DNA of 64,000 bases from Ichthyophis bannanicus (Eukaryota; Chordata; Amphibia; Gymnophiona; Ichthyophiidae), in the NCBI GenBank assembly GCA_033557465.1, contig CM066051.1, forward strand, positions 98,867,026-98,931,025, in the 5' to 3' direction. The position numbers and the translations under genes were made by a program. The notes beneath the pieces were generated by a model. It did no database searches. It had not been told where the DNA came from and saw nothing but the letters and a program-made list of their open reading frames with translations. This document shows, in pieces, positions 11,676 through 23,010 of the stretch. Position 1 is the first letter of the stretch; the number at the start of each line of letters is the position of its first letter.

Positions 11676-14600
11676 GGCCTTAAACAGCCTCTGTCCGTGG
11701 GATATGTGTTCCCATGGGCAGGCTCAGCTCTCTCTCCCCTAAACAGCCTCTGTCCGTGGGATATGTGTTCCCATGGGCAGGCTCAGCTCTCTCCCCTAAA
11801 CAGCCTCTGTCCGTGGGATATGTGTTCCCATGGGCAGGCTCAGCTCTCTCCCCTAAACAGCCTCTGTCCGTGGGATATGTGTTCCCATGGGCAGGCTCAG
11901 CTCTCTCTCCTAAACAGCCTCTGTCCGTGGGATATGTGTTCCCAAGGGCAGGCTCAGCTCTCTCTCTCCTAAACAGCCTCTGTCCGTGGGATATGTGTTC
12001 CCATGGGCAGGCTCAGCTCTCTCTCTCCTAAACAGCCTCTGTCCGTGGGATATGTGTTCTCAAGGGCAGGCTCAGCTCTCTCCCCTAAACAGCCTATGTC
12101 CGTGGGATATGTGTTCCCATGGGCAGGCTCAGCTCTCTCCCCTAAACAGCCTCTGTCCGTGGGATATGTGTTCCCATGGGCAGGCTCAGCTCTCTCTCCT
12201 AAACAGCCTCTGTCCGCGGGATATGTGTTCCCATGGGCAGGCTCAGCTCTCTCTCTCCTAAACAGCCTCTGTCCGTGGGATATGGGTTCCCATGGGCAGG
12301 CTCAGCTCTCTCTCTCCTAAACAGCCTCTGTCCGTGGGATATGTGTTCCCATGGGCAGGCTCAGCTCTCTCTCTCCTAAACAGCCTCTGTCTGTGGCATA
12401 TGTGTTCCCATGGGCAGGCTCAGCTCTCTCTCTCCTAAACAGCCTCTGTCCGTGGGATATGTGTTCCCATGGGCAGGCTCAGCTCTCTCCCCTAAACAGC
12501 CTCTGTCTGTGGCATATATGTTCCCATGGGCAGGCTCAGCTCTCTCTCCTAAACAGCCTCTGTCGTGGGATATGTGTTCCCATGGGCAGGCTCAGCTCTC
12601 TCTCTCCTAAACAGCCTCTGTCGTGGGATATGTGTTCCCATGGGCAGGCTCAGCTCTCTCTCTCCTAAACAGCCTCTGTCGTGGGATATGTGTTCCCATG
12701 GGCAGGCTCAGCTCTCTCTCCCCTAAACAGCCTCTGTCCGTGGGATATGTGTTCCCATGGGCAGGCTCAGCTCTCTCCCCTAAACAGCCTCTGTCCGTGG
12801 GATATGTGTTCCCATGTGCAGGCTCAGCTCTCTCCCCTAAACAGCCTCTGTCTGTGGCATATGCTTTCCCATGGGCAGGCTCAGCTCTCTCTCTCCTAAA
12901 TAGCCTCTGTCTGTGGCATATGCTTTCCCATGGGCAGGCTCAGCTCTCTCTCTCCTAAACAGCCTCTGTCGTGGGATATGTGTTCCCATGGGCAGGCTCA
13001 GCTCTCTCCCCTAAACAGCCTCTGTTTGTGGCATATGTGTTCCCATGGGCAGGCTCAGCTCTCTCCCCTAAACAGCCTGTGTCCGTGGGATATGTGTTCC
13101 CATGGGCAGGCTCAGCTCTCTCCCCTAAACAGCCTCTGTCCGTGGGATATGCTGTTCCCATGGGCAGGCTCAGCTCTCTTTCCTAAACAGCCTCTGTCCG
13201 TGGGATATGTGTTCCCATGGGCAGGCTCAGCTCTCTCTCTCCTAAACAGCGTCTGTCGTGGGATATGTGTTCCCATGGGCAGGCTCAGCTCTCTCCCCTA
13301 AACAGCCTCTGTCTGTGGCATATGTGTTCCCATGGGCAGGCTCAGCTCTTTCCCCTAAACAGCCTGTGTCCGTGGGATATGTGTTCCCATGGGCAGGTTC
13401 AGCTCTCTCTCCTAAACAGCCTCTGTCCGCGGGATATGTGTTCCCATGGGCAGGCTCAGCTCTCTCCCCTAAACAGCCTCTGTCCGTGGGATATGCTGTT
13501 CCCATGGGCAGGCTCAGCTCTCTTTCCTAAACAGCCTCTGTCCGTGGGATATGTGTTCCCATGGGCAGGCTCAGCTCTCTCCCCTAAACAGCCTCTGTCG
13601 TGGGATATGTGTTCCCATGGGCAGGCTCAGCTCTCTCCCCTAAACAGCCTCTGTCTGTGGCATATGTGTTCCCATGGGCAGGCTCAGCTCTCTCTCCTAA
13701 ACAGCCTCTGTCCACGGGATATGTGTTCCCATGGGCAGGCTCAGCTCTCTCTCCTAAACAGCCTCTGTCCGTGGGATATGTGTTCCCATGGGCAGGCTCA
13801 GCTCTCTCCCCTAAACAGCCTCTGTCGTGGGATATGTGTTCCCATGGACAGGCTCAGCTCTCTCTCCTAAACAGCCTGTGTCCATGGGATATGTGTTCCC
13901 ATGGGCAGGCTCAGCTCTCTCTCCTAAACAGCCTGTGTCCATGGGATATGTGTTCCCATGGGCAGGCTCAGCTCTCTCTCCCCTAAACAGCCTCTGTCCG
14001 TGGGATATGTGTTCCCATGGACAGGCTCAGCTCTCTCCCCTAAACAGCCTCTGTCCGTGGGATATGCTGTTCCCATGGGCAGGCTCAGCTCTCTCCCCTA
14101 AACAGCCTCTGTCCGTGGGATATGTGTTCCCATGGGCAGGCTCAGCTCTCTCCCCTAAACAGCCTCTGTCCGTGGGATATGTATTTCCATGAACAGGCTC
14201 AGCTCTCTCTCCACTAAACAGCCTGTCCGTGGGATATGTGTTCCCATGGCCAGGCTCAGCTCTCTCCCCTAAACAGCCTCTGTCCGTGGGATATGTGTTC
14301 CCATGGGCAGGCTCAGCTCTCTCCCCTAAACAGCCTCTGTCCATGGGATATGTGTTTCCATGGGCAGGCTCAGCTCTCTCTCCTAAACAGCCTCTGTCCG
14401 CGGGATATGTGTTCCCATGGGCAGGCTCAGCTCTCTCCCCTAAACAGCCTCTGTCCGTGGGATATGTGTTCCCATGTGCAGGCTCAGCTCTCTCCCCTAA
14501 ACAGCCTCTGTCTGTGGCATATGCTTTCCCATGGGCAGGCTCAGCTCTCTCTCTCCTAAATAGCCTCTGTCTGTGGCATATGCTTTCCCATGGGCAGGCT

Positions 14601-16525
14601 CAGCTCTCTCTCTCCTAAACAGCCTTTGTCCGTGGGATATGTAGTTCCATGAACAGGCTCAGCTCTCTCTCCCCTAAACAGCCTGTCCGTGGGATATGTG
14701 TTCCCATGGGCAGGCTCAGCTCTCTCCCCTAAACAGCCTCTGTTCATGGGATATGTGTTCCCATGGGCAGGCTCAGCTCTCTCCCCTAAACAGCCTCTGT
14801 CCGTGGGATATGTGTTCCCATGGGCAGGCTCAGCTCTCTCCCCCAAACAGCCTCTGTCCATGGGATATGTGTTCCCACGGGCAGGCTCAGCTCTCTCTCC
14901 CCTAAACAGCCTCTGTCCGTGGGATATGTGTTCCCATGGCCAGGCTCAGCTCTCTCCCCTAAACAGCCTCTGTCCATGGGATATGTGTTCCCATGGGCAG
15001 GCTCAGCTCTCTCCCCTAAACAGCCTCTGTCCGTGGGATATGTGTTCCCATGTGCAGGCTCAGCTCTCTCTCTCCTAAACAGCCTCTGTCGTGGGATATG
15101 CTTTCCCATGGGCAGGCTCAGCTCTCTCTCTCCTAAACAGCCTCTGTCCATGGGATATGTGTTCCCATGGGCAGGCTCAGCTCTCTCCCCTAAACAGCCT
15201 CTGTCTGTGGCATATGCTTTCCCATGGGCAGGCTCAGCTCTCTCTCTCCTAAATAGCCTCTGTCTGTGGCATATGCTTTCCCATGGGCAGGCTCAGCTCT
15301 CTCTCTCCTAAACAGCCTTTGTCCGTGGGATATGTAGTTCCATGAACAGGCTCAGCTCTCTCTCCCCTAAACAGCCTGTCCGTGGGATATGTGTTCCCAT
15401 GGGCAGGCTCAGCTCTCTCCCCTAAACAGCCTCTGTTCATGGGATATGTGTTCCCATGGGCAGGCTCAGCTCTCTCCCCTAAACAGCCTCTGTCCGTGGG
15501 ATATGTGTTCCCATGGGCAGGCTCAGCTCTCTCCCCCAAACAGCCTCTGTCCATGGGATATGTGTTCCCACGGGCAGGCTCAGCTCTCTCTCCCCTAAAC
15601 AGCCTCTGTCCGTGGGATATGTGTTCCCATGGCCAGGCTCAGCTCTCTCCCCTAAACAGCCTCTGTCCATGGGATATGTGTTCCCATGGGCAGGCTCAGC
15701 TCTCTCCCCTAAACAGCCTCTGTCCGTGGGATATGTGTTCCCATGTGCAGGCTCAGCTCTCTCTCTCCTAAACAGCCTCTGTCGTGGGATATGCTTTCCC
15801 ATGGGCAGGCTCAGCTCTCTCTCTCCTAAACAGCCTCTGTCCATGGGATATGTGTTCCCATGGGCAGGCTCAGCTCTCTCCCCTAAACAGCCTCTGTCCG
15901 TGGGATATGTGTCCCCATGGACAGGCTCAGCTCTCTCCCCTAAACAGCCTCTCTCGTGGGATATGTGTTCCCATGGGCAGGCTCAGCTCTCTCTCCCCTA
16001 AACAGCCTCTGTCCGTGGGATATGTGTTCCCATGGGCAGGCTCAGCTCTCTCCCCTAAACAGCCTCTGTCCGTGGGATATGTGTTCCCATGTGCAGGCTC
16101 AGCTCTCTCTCTCCTAAACAGCCTCTGTCGTGGGATATGCTTTCCCATGGGCAGGCTCAGCTCTCTCTCTCCTAAATAGCCTCTGTCCGTGGCATATGCT
16201 TTCCCATGGGCAGGCTCAGCTCTCTCCCCTAAACAGCCTCTGTCCATGGGATATGTGTTCCCATGGGCAGGCTCAGCTCTCTCCCCCAAACAGCCTCTGT
16301 CCATGGGATATGTGTTCCCACGGGCAGGCTCAGCTCTCTCTCCTAAACAGCCTCTGTCCGTGGGATATGTGTCCCCACGGACAGGCTCAGCTCTCTCTCC
16401 TAAACAGCCTCTGTCCGTGGGATATGTGTCCCCATGGACAGGCTCAGCTCTCTCTCCCATGGACAGAGGCTGTTAAGGATATGTGTTCCCATGGGCAGGC
16501 TCAGCTCTCTCACCTAAACAGCCTC
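11676..16525. repeat. About 57-bp minisatellite, roughly 84 copies
   Basis: The unit is cctctgtccgtgggatatgt, gttcccatgggcaggctcag, ctctctcccctaaacag. Length varies (about 54-59) by CT-tract length and a missing base in tc(c)gtggg. Unusual units (cctttgtccgtgggatatg followed by tagttccatgaacagg) occur near 14641 and 15334, 693 bp apart, and the flanking 650 bp or more are essentially the same, so about 12 units were duplicated recently. Open frames of 100-217 codons on both strands come from the stop-poor unit and are not gene-like. The right edge (16455-16480) contains a unit fragment in inverted orientation (ccatggacagaggctgtt). Confidence 0.97.
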
Positions 16526-16610
16526 TGGCTGCAGGACGTTCTGCTCCCACAGGCAGGCCTTGCACAGCCTCTTGTGGACAAGGGGGGAGAGTAGTCACTG
16601 GATTGGACCT

Positions 16611-16775
16611 GGAAAGGGCATAGGGAGACCGAAGAGAGATGCTGTCTGCTGGTGGGGGGCCTAGGTTGATTCTGGACATGGGAAAGGGGCATAGGGAGAC
16701 AGAAGAGAGATGCTGTCTGCTGGTGGGGGGCCTAGGTTGATTCTGGACATGGGAAAGGGGCATAGGGATAAGCAA
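16611..16775. repeat. 71-bp direct duplication
   Basis: A 71 bp segment containing gagatgctgtctgctggtgg and ctaggttgattctggacatg occurs twice in tandem, at about 16619 and 16690. A third partial copy begins near 16761. Confidence 0.9.
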
Positions 16776-17123
16776 GAAGGAGGAGACAGAGCAGTGATGC
16801 TAGAGACGGATTATAGGATGATTATAGGAAGATGCTGGGCATGGGGGAGACAGGGGAGATTTTAAACATGGGGGTAATAAGGTGAGGGGGAAATGCTGGA
16901 CATGGGGGTAATGGGGAGAGTGAGGACAGAAGAGAAACATGGGATAAATAGGTTGAGAAAGAGACGGAGAGATGCTTGACATGGGAGTAATAAGGGTGGT
17001 ATGGTATGGAGATGGGGAAATGTTGGACACGGGATAGGAAGGGAGAGGACAGAAATGGAAGGATAGGGGAAGAGGGTGGAGATACTGGATGGAGGGAAAG
17101 AGAAAGTGAGTGTGTGAGAGACA

Positions 17124-18058
17124 CTGGCTGAGGGGGCAAGAGATGTTAGACCTAGAAGGGAAAGAGAGAGAGAGACACTGGCTGAGGGGGCAAGAGATGT
17201 TAGACCTAGAAGGGAGAGAGAGAGAGAGAGACACTGGCTGAGGGGGCAAGAGATGTTAGACCTAGAAGGGAGAGAGAGAGAGAGAGAGACACTGGCTGAG
17301 GGGGCAAGAGATGTTAGACCTAGAAGGGAGAGAGAGAGAGAGAGAGAGACACTGGCTGAGGGGGCAAGAGATGTTAGACCTAGAAGGGAGAGAGAGAGAG
17401 AGAGAGAGACACTGGCTGAGGGGGCAAGAGATGTTAGACCTAGAAGGGAGAGAGAGAGAGAGGACACTGGCTGAGGGGGCAAGAGATGTTAGACCTATAA
17501 GGGAGAGAGAGAGAGAGACACTGGCTGAGGGGGCAAGAGATGTTAGACCTAGAAGGGAGAGAGAGAGAGACACTGGCTGAGGGGGCAAGAGATGTTAGAC
17601 CTAGAAGGGAGAGAGAGAGAGACACACACACTGGCTGAGGGGGCCAGAGATGTTAGACCTAGAAGGGAGAGAGAGAGAGAGACACTGGCTGAGGGGGCAA
17701 GAGATGTTAGACCTAGAAGGGAGAGAGAGAGAGAGAGAGAGAGACACTGGCTGAGGGGGCAAGAGATGTTAGACCTAGAAGGGAGAGAGAGAGAGACACT
17801 GGCTGAGGGGGCAAGAGATGTTAGACCTAGAAGGGAGAGAGAGAGAGAGACACTGGCTGAGGGGGCAAGAGATGTTAGACCTAGAAGGGAGAGAGAGAGA
17901 GAGACACTGGCTGAGGGGGCAAGAGATGTTAGACCTAGAAGGGAGAGAGAGAGAGACACTGGCTGAGGGGGCAAGAGATGTTAGACCTAGAAGGGAGAGA
18001 GAGAGAGACACTGGCTGAGGGGGCAAGAGATGTTAGACCTAGAAGGGAGAGAGAGAGA
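17124..18058. repeat. Compound minisatellite with an embedded (GA)n microsatellite, about 17 copies
   Basis: The unit is cactggctgagggggcaaga, gatgttagacctagaaggga, then a (GA)n tract that differs from copy to copy. Total unit length is about 52-60 bp. The core is nearly invariant while the GA tract varies, so most length change is microsatellite slippage. Long arginine/glutamate frames (plus) and serine/leucine frames (minus) are by-products. Confidence 0.97.
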
Positions 18059-20145
18059 GTTAGACTGGGGAATAATGGACTAGGAATAGAGGTGGGGAAT
18101 GGGAGGACTGCTGCGAGGGTTGAAAAATGGTAGGTAGATGGAATAAAAAAAGAATGGGGGATTGAGGACTAGATAGAAAAGATCAATATCCAAGATGGAA
18201 CAAAGTGAAGAAGATAAGAAATGGCAGATGGACTAGATACTATAGAAAGAGAGCTAACTGAAGACAGAAGAAAGCAGAAACCTCAGATTGGGACCAGCAT
18301 GATCAGAGAATAAAATGGTCAGACAAAAAAGGTAGAAAAAGTTAATTTTATTTTCAATTTAGTGATTTGTGCTATCTTTGTTTTATACAGCATAGGGAAA
18401 TTCATCTCTTTCTGTTTCTTTGGTGTTGCATTGCATGCAGATTCCGACTTATTGGGTTTCAATTAAATTTCTATCTACATATTTGTATGTTTAGGTTGTG
18501 GTTACTTATTCTGTACTCGGTGAGGGTCTGTGTTTTGAGAGTGTGACCGAGGCCATGTGTTCTGTTAACATGGAGTTTGTACATAGGGATTTGCACTGTC
18601 ATAATCTGACTTGTTCAGCTTTTCAAATAGGTTATAGTTGTTCTTGAGCCCAGTGCAGTGTTTACAGTGCTGCTTTTTTTCTGGGTAGGCTCCTTGTGAA
18701 AATTTTGGAAGTTGATGCTAGTATGGTATGGTAGTTTTGCTCTGTAAATCCTCAGTAACTTTTGTAGGATTTTGTATTAGTTCACAATATGCCTGGTACT
18801 GTAGAATGTTAATATTGTTGTTACCAAGATGACTAATATCAGATTTCTTTTTCTTTTTAAGATATTAAGGTATGTGGGTGACTGTCCTAGTTCTGCTCTT
18901 CACCCATTCTCAAGGGAGGATGCAGAACATATGTTCAAAAAGCAAAAGCGAGAACCATAACACAGTTTATAACAAAATTAAATGAGTTATAATTTTATAA
19001 TTTGTGTTATAAATTGTGCTGTGGTTCTTGTTTTTTTTTTTCTGTTTTTTTTTAGTTTTGTGGTATGCAAGCATCTTGCATTTCCTTTGTTCTTTGCAGA
19101 ATATATTTACATATATTTACGATGCTGGTCCAGTGTGTAGTTTTGAGTTATGTTGGAGTTGCCTAGCCCCTCTTGGAGTTTATGTTGGAGTGGAAAGTGT
19201 TGTGTTGGGGTCACAAAGCCTCTTTTGTGAGGATGGGATGTGCCGTGTAGGGACCATTGAGACGCTCTTGTTTTTGTGAAGGTAGAAAATACAGTGTTGA
19301 GGTACCAAGTCGCTCTTGTTTTTGTGGAAGTGGGAGGTGCTGCATAGGTGCTATTGAGCCCCTCATTTGGCATATTTAGCAGCATGTTTCCTAAGCTCTA
19401 TGTTGGTAACACATGTTGTGGGTCACATTACCAGTGTGGGGCTGTAGGCTAACTGTAGGGAGGCAGTAACATCCCCCTGCAGTTACTGCATTTCAGTACG
19501 CAAAACAGCTGCTGGTGCAACTAAGGCCACCCATTTAAGTGGCATTAGTTGTACCCACACTACTTGCACTGAGCCATTATGTTAGTTTCTTTCTCTCACC
19601 TCACTCTTGAAGGAAGTATAATTTTGGGAAAGAAATCCTGAAAACCTCAGAGTAATGGAAAAAGCATGGAATTTGCTCCCTGGTCCGGCCGGAAAGTGGC
19701 CGTGTTGTTCTAGCTTTTCTCCCACATTGGAAGTAAAACTAGAGTGAAAGAAACCCAGAAAACACATCCTGTGATCCAGCAAGGAGAAAGCATGGGTTTA
19801 TTGGTTTGTCATTTAAACCTGCTTAACACATGTGGTTTAAATCAGCAAAATATTATGTTATCAGATAAGTAGCTGCACTTCCCAAAGGTGAATACCGAGC
19901 ATACTACCATTCCGGTGGAAGCATGGCTGCCCTTGGGGATCAACAACATTGCAAGGTGGAGGCTCTTCTGAAGACCATGATCTCTGTTAAGTGGCAATTT
20001 GTGGCAGTCTGATGGACAACACTCTTCTCCTGCGGATGCAGTAGCTAGGCTAGAGACAGCTGTGGTCTTCCTTTTGTAATACATAGATTGACAAAATCAC
20101 TAATTGTTTAAGGCCAATTCCCTCCTCTTCAAAAAACACCCGTAA
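18059..20145. other. No gene recognised; AT-richer DNA
   Basis: T-rich stretches (18350-18900, 19020-19060) and no conserved coding motif. Nothing could be supported as a feature. Confidence 0.4.
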
Positions 20146-20149
20146 TGAT

Positions 20150-20600
20150 TGACACTCTGAAAGGAATGGGATATCCTCAATCATCAAGGGAATACTCAAG
20201 GAAGCCTTATCATTTCCTCCTATTCCTGGATATAGTCTTGGTTACATTCAGAATCCGACCACTGTTGTCTAACCATAACTTAATCTCCTTCAGACATTCA
20301 CGTATAGCTTGTAGGGTTTGTGCCTCATCTTCTTCTAGAGAAAGAGTTCATAGTATATCATCTCCATAGGTGTAAATCTTAACATCATACCTAAAGGTCC
20401 CGTCATGGCCAATAATATTTACCCAACTAGTATTTTCTGTATCTTACTCTAAAACTACATTCTCCTATAAAGAACATTCACCATCTTATTACTGTACCTC
20501 TCATACCCATAATCTACCTTTACGAGGTTGAATGCTATAGAAGTATCCAAACATATTAAGAATACTTTCATCCCCTTATCTAGACTCCTTTCTGTGGGAA
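20150..20600 (-). pseudogene. Degenerate LINE reverse transcriptase fragment (L2/jockey-like)
   Basis: The reverse complement encodes a block IYTYGDDI, then stops and residues such as LSLEEDEAQTLQAIREC, then LKEIKLWLDNSG and ILN..KT. This fits the pattern after the catalytic YxDD box of L2/CR1-type RTs (YADD..., a helical stretch, then W..N.L.LN..KT). It contains stops and is a fossil. Flanks are not delimited. Confidence 0.45.
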
Positions 20601-21040
20601 GTATAGCACCATTCTGCATTCCTATTTGCAATTCCCTTTTATTCAGCTATGATTCTCAGACACCTCCTTTTTATTGGGAGAGGAGGGAGGGGGTGTTGTG
20701 TCACTAGAGTAGGTTAAAGTTCCTGTCAAGCACAAGGTTTGCATGGTCTCTCAGAGGACGTCTTCAGAACTGCTCCTATTCCCAGTATTTGGTACTTATG
20801 TGGAGTTGGGTGATTCTCTCACTGGGAACATAGAAAAGAAAAACATCAAACGATGAAATGTATAGAGGGAAGGTTTTATTCATTTTTTTATCTAAATGCC
20901 GAATGGGGTAGGGCTCCACCCTTTCCCCTTCTCCAGTGGTCCTGGTTGGCTGCAGCAAGGGCTGCGTGAGCATTGTGGCCACACAGGCACACGTGCAGAA
21001 GGAGTGCCCATGTTATCACTGCAGCTTCCAGAAAGCCCAC

Positions 21041-21310
21041 TATTTATTTATTTATTTACATTCTCTTATATACCGCGCTATTCTGCATCAGTGCGGTTTA
21101 CATTGAACAAACTGAAATTACATTGAACAGGGCATTATAACTTGGAGATAACTATTTTACAGGGAACATGGGCTATGGAGGGTTAAGTTGCTTGCCCAAG
21201 ACCACAAGGAGCACCTGTGGGACTAGAAACCCCAATCCTTCCGGCCAAGGTTGCTGTCCTCTAGTGGGATTTGAACCCACTAGAGGACAGCAACCCACTA
21301 AGTGCACGAT
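21041..21310. repeat. SINE-like repeat with TTTA tail and MIR-like core
   Basis: Begins with (ATTT)n, then cttatataccgcgctattct and cagtgcggtttacattgaac. After that comes gggttaagttgcttgcccaa and gggatttgaacccac, the core typical of MIR-like SINEs. The tail phrase recurs at 27809 (same orientation), at 27085-27152 (opposite) and in part near 61120. Confidence 0.6.
21249..21295. repeat. Perfect 20-bp hairpin
   Basis: Arms 21249-21268 (ggttgctgtcctctagtggg) and 21276-21295 are exact reverse complements with a 7 nt loop (atttgaa). The loop is formed from the SINE 'gggatttgaaccc' motif. Confidence 0.95.
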
Positions 21311-21989
21311 CTGTGTGTGGCTGGGTGGGGAGGGCACCAGCTTTGCAAGTTGCTTGCCACTGCCCTGGTCCTGGCCTCCTTGCACCTCTCAGTACATCTT
21401 GGACTTCTCAGCCTGCGTGGTAGGAGCAGGGCCTGGTGTGGTGTCCAGGGTGCTGTCCAGGGTCCTGAAGGACACCTTCCATGCAGTTCTGCAGTTTGAT
21501 GGATTAGAAGAGAAGCCTTCAAACGCATGAATCCCAAGGAGGGTGGGGGGGGGGGGTAATTCTATACTTGTGCTGACTGCCAAAAATGCCACACCTCCCT
21601 TTTCTTTGTATGAACTTTGTGAGATCTGAAGATTGCCTAGCAATGCTGTTCTTTGGAGCGCACAGTTCTAACGAATGTACTGATTTCAATAGAAAGCCTT
21701 CTCGTGGGGAGCTGGGGAGCTTCCCGCATGGCGAGTGGGTAGCTTTGCAGTGGATCGTTTCTGTAGATAAAACTCTATCATAGCAATGCAAACACTTCCC
21801 TGGGACTCAGGCAAGGGTCACTAAAATGGAGGACCAATCCCCCTCTCCCAGCCGGTGCCTTCATACACAGCTTGTCACTGTATGAGAACAGTAAAATGCT
21901 CTTGGGGGTACCTCACTGCAGAGACTCCTGCATTCCCCAGCTAGAATCCTGTCACTCCCCCTCTCCCAACAGATTTATGCAAGGGGCTC

Positions 21990-22450
21990 CTCCTCCCCTT
22001 CCCTCCCCATCCACTCCACTCCACTCTCTATGCAATGTATCCACACAAATACACACCCCTCTGACAGAGTGAGAGCATGCATGGCTTCTGCTAGAGCCTC
22101 TCCCTGTCTCCCCTCCTCCTTCCCCTCATCTCTCTTCCCTTCCCTATGGGATTTATGCACACAAATACACCCTCCGCCTGACAGTTACAGAGCAAGAGCA
22201 CGCATGGCTTCTGCAAGGGGACCATGCCTGAGTCTCTCCATCCCCCACCCTCTCTCTCTGGGATTTACGTACACAGATAGCACTCCAATTACCTGGAACT
22301 GGCACACATGACTTCTGCAAGGGGGGCTATGCCAGAGCATCTCCCTGTCCCCCCCCCCCCTTCTCAGAGGGAGGTGCCCACCACTTCAGTAATTGAGTGC
22401 TGGCACACAAGACTTTGATAAAGGGGCTATGCCATGCTTATGTCCACGAC
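21990..22450. repeat. Diverged tandem repeat, about 4 units of 100-124 bp
   Basis: The phrase gcacgcatggcttctgcaag, with changes, recurs near 22075, 22199, 22304 and 22404. Each is preceded by a variant of gggatttatgcacacaaata and followed by a C-rich tract. Old, poorly conserved array. Confidence 0.7.
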
Positions 22451-22689
22451 TCTGCCTCTCCTTATGCAGCATGTCTGCACAATCCCAGCCCTTGCAGTAA
22501 AGCCAGGCTACTGACACAAAAGAGTGAATGTGTGTGTGTGTCTTTGTGTAGTGTTACAATCACCTCATTTGCACTGCAACAGTCACACCATGCAGACTGC
22601 CCCTCCTCGTGCCTTCTGTGTGCACATTTGAACTTTGTAAGGTGCGGTGAAAATTCCACACACGTTTTTACTCGGGGTAGTTTCTCCAA

Positions 22690-23010
22690 ATGGGTTAGTT
22701 TTTGCGCATTCTATGGCAGTCATGAACCTCGCTTCTAAGCCAGGGTATGTGGAGTATGATCTCAGTCTCTCAAATTTACTGCTGATTCTCGGCGTGATAC
22801 TTGCATCGTACCAAAGAGCGCCTCCTGCTGGAGTTTGTAAGATGTAACATGTATGGGGAGTTTGTCCAGATGTGCTTGGAAATTCTTCTTTATCAGGCCT
22901 GTGGTTCCCAGTACAATGGGAAGTATTTCTGTATCTTTCTGCCACATTTTCTTGGTCTCCGACTGCATTTTTTGGTGTGTAAATCCTGGTGTTTGTGATT
23001 TGCACACGTA
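22690..23010 (-). pseudogene. C-terminal end of an R2/R4-like LINE
   Basis: The reverse complement includes ETKKMWQKDTE, ILPIVLGTTGLIKKN, LDKLPIHVTSYKLQQEAL and FGTM. This resembles the C-terminal tail of restriction-endonuclease-type LINEs, where a motif like VPVVIGALGTI..K...YL..IP......LQK.ALLGTA is usual. The catalytic RT part is absent. A related plus-strand piece lies at 60930-61130. The clade assignment is from memory. Confidence 0.55.

Noticed and set aside
13217..13870. 217-codon frame in the 57-bp array
   Set aside because: Frames start and stop with changes in CT-tract length. Several overlapping frames on both strands are equally open.
17253..18018. Arg/Glu-rich frames resembling an RS/RE-domain protein
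   Set aside because: Produced by (GA)n tracts inside a tandem repeat.
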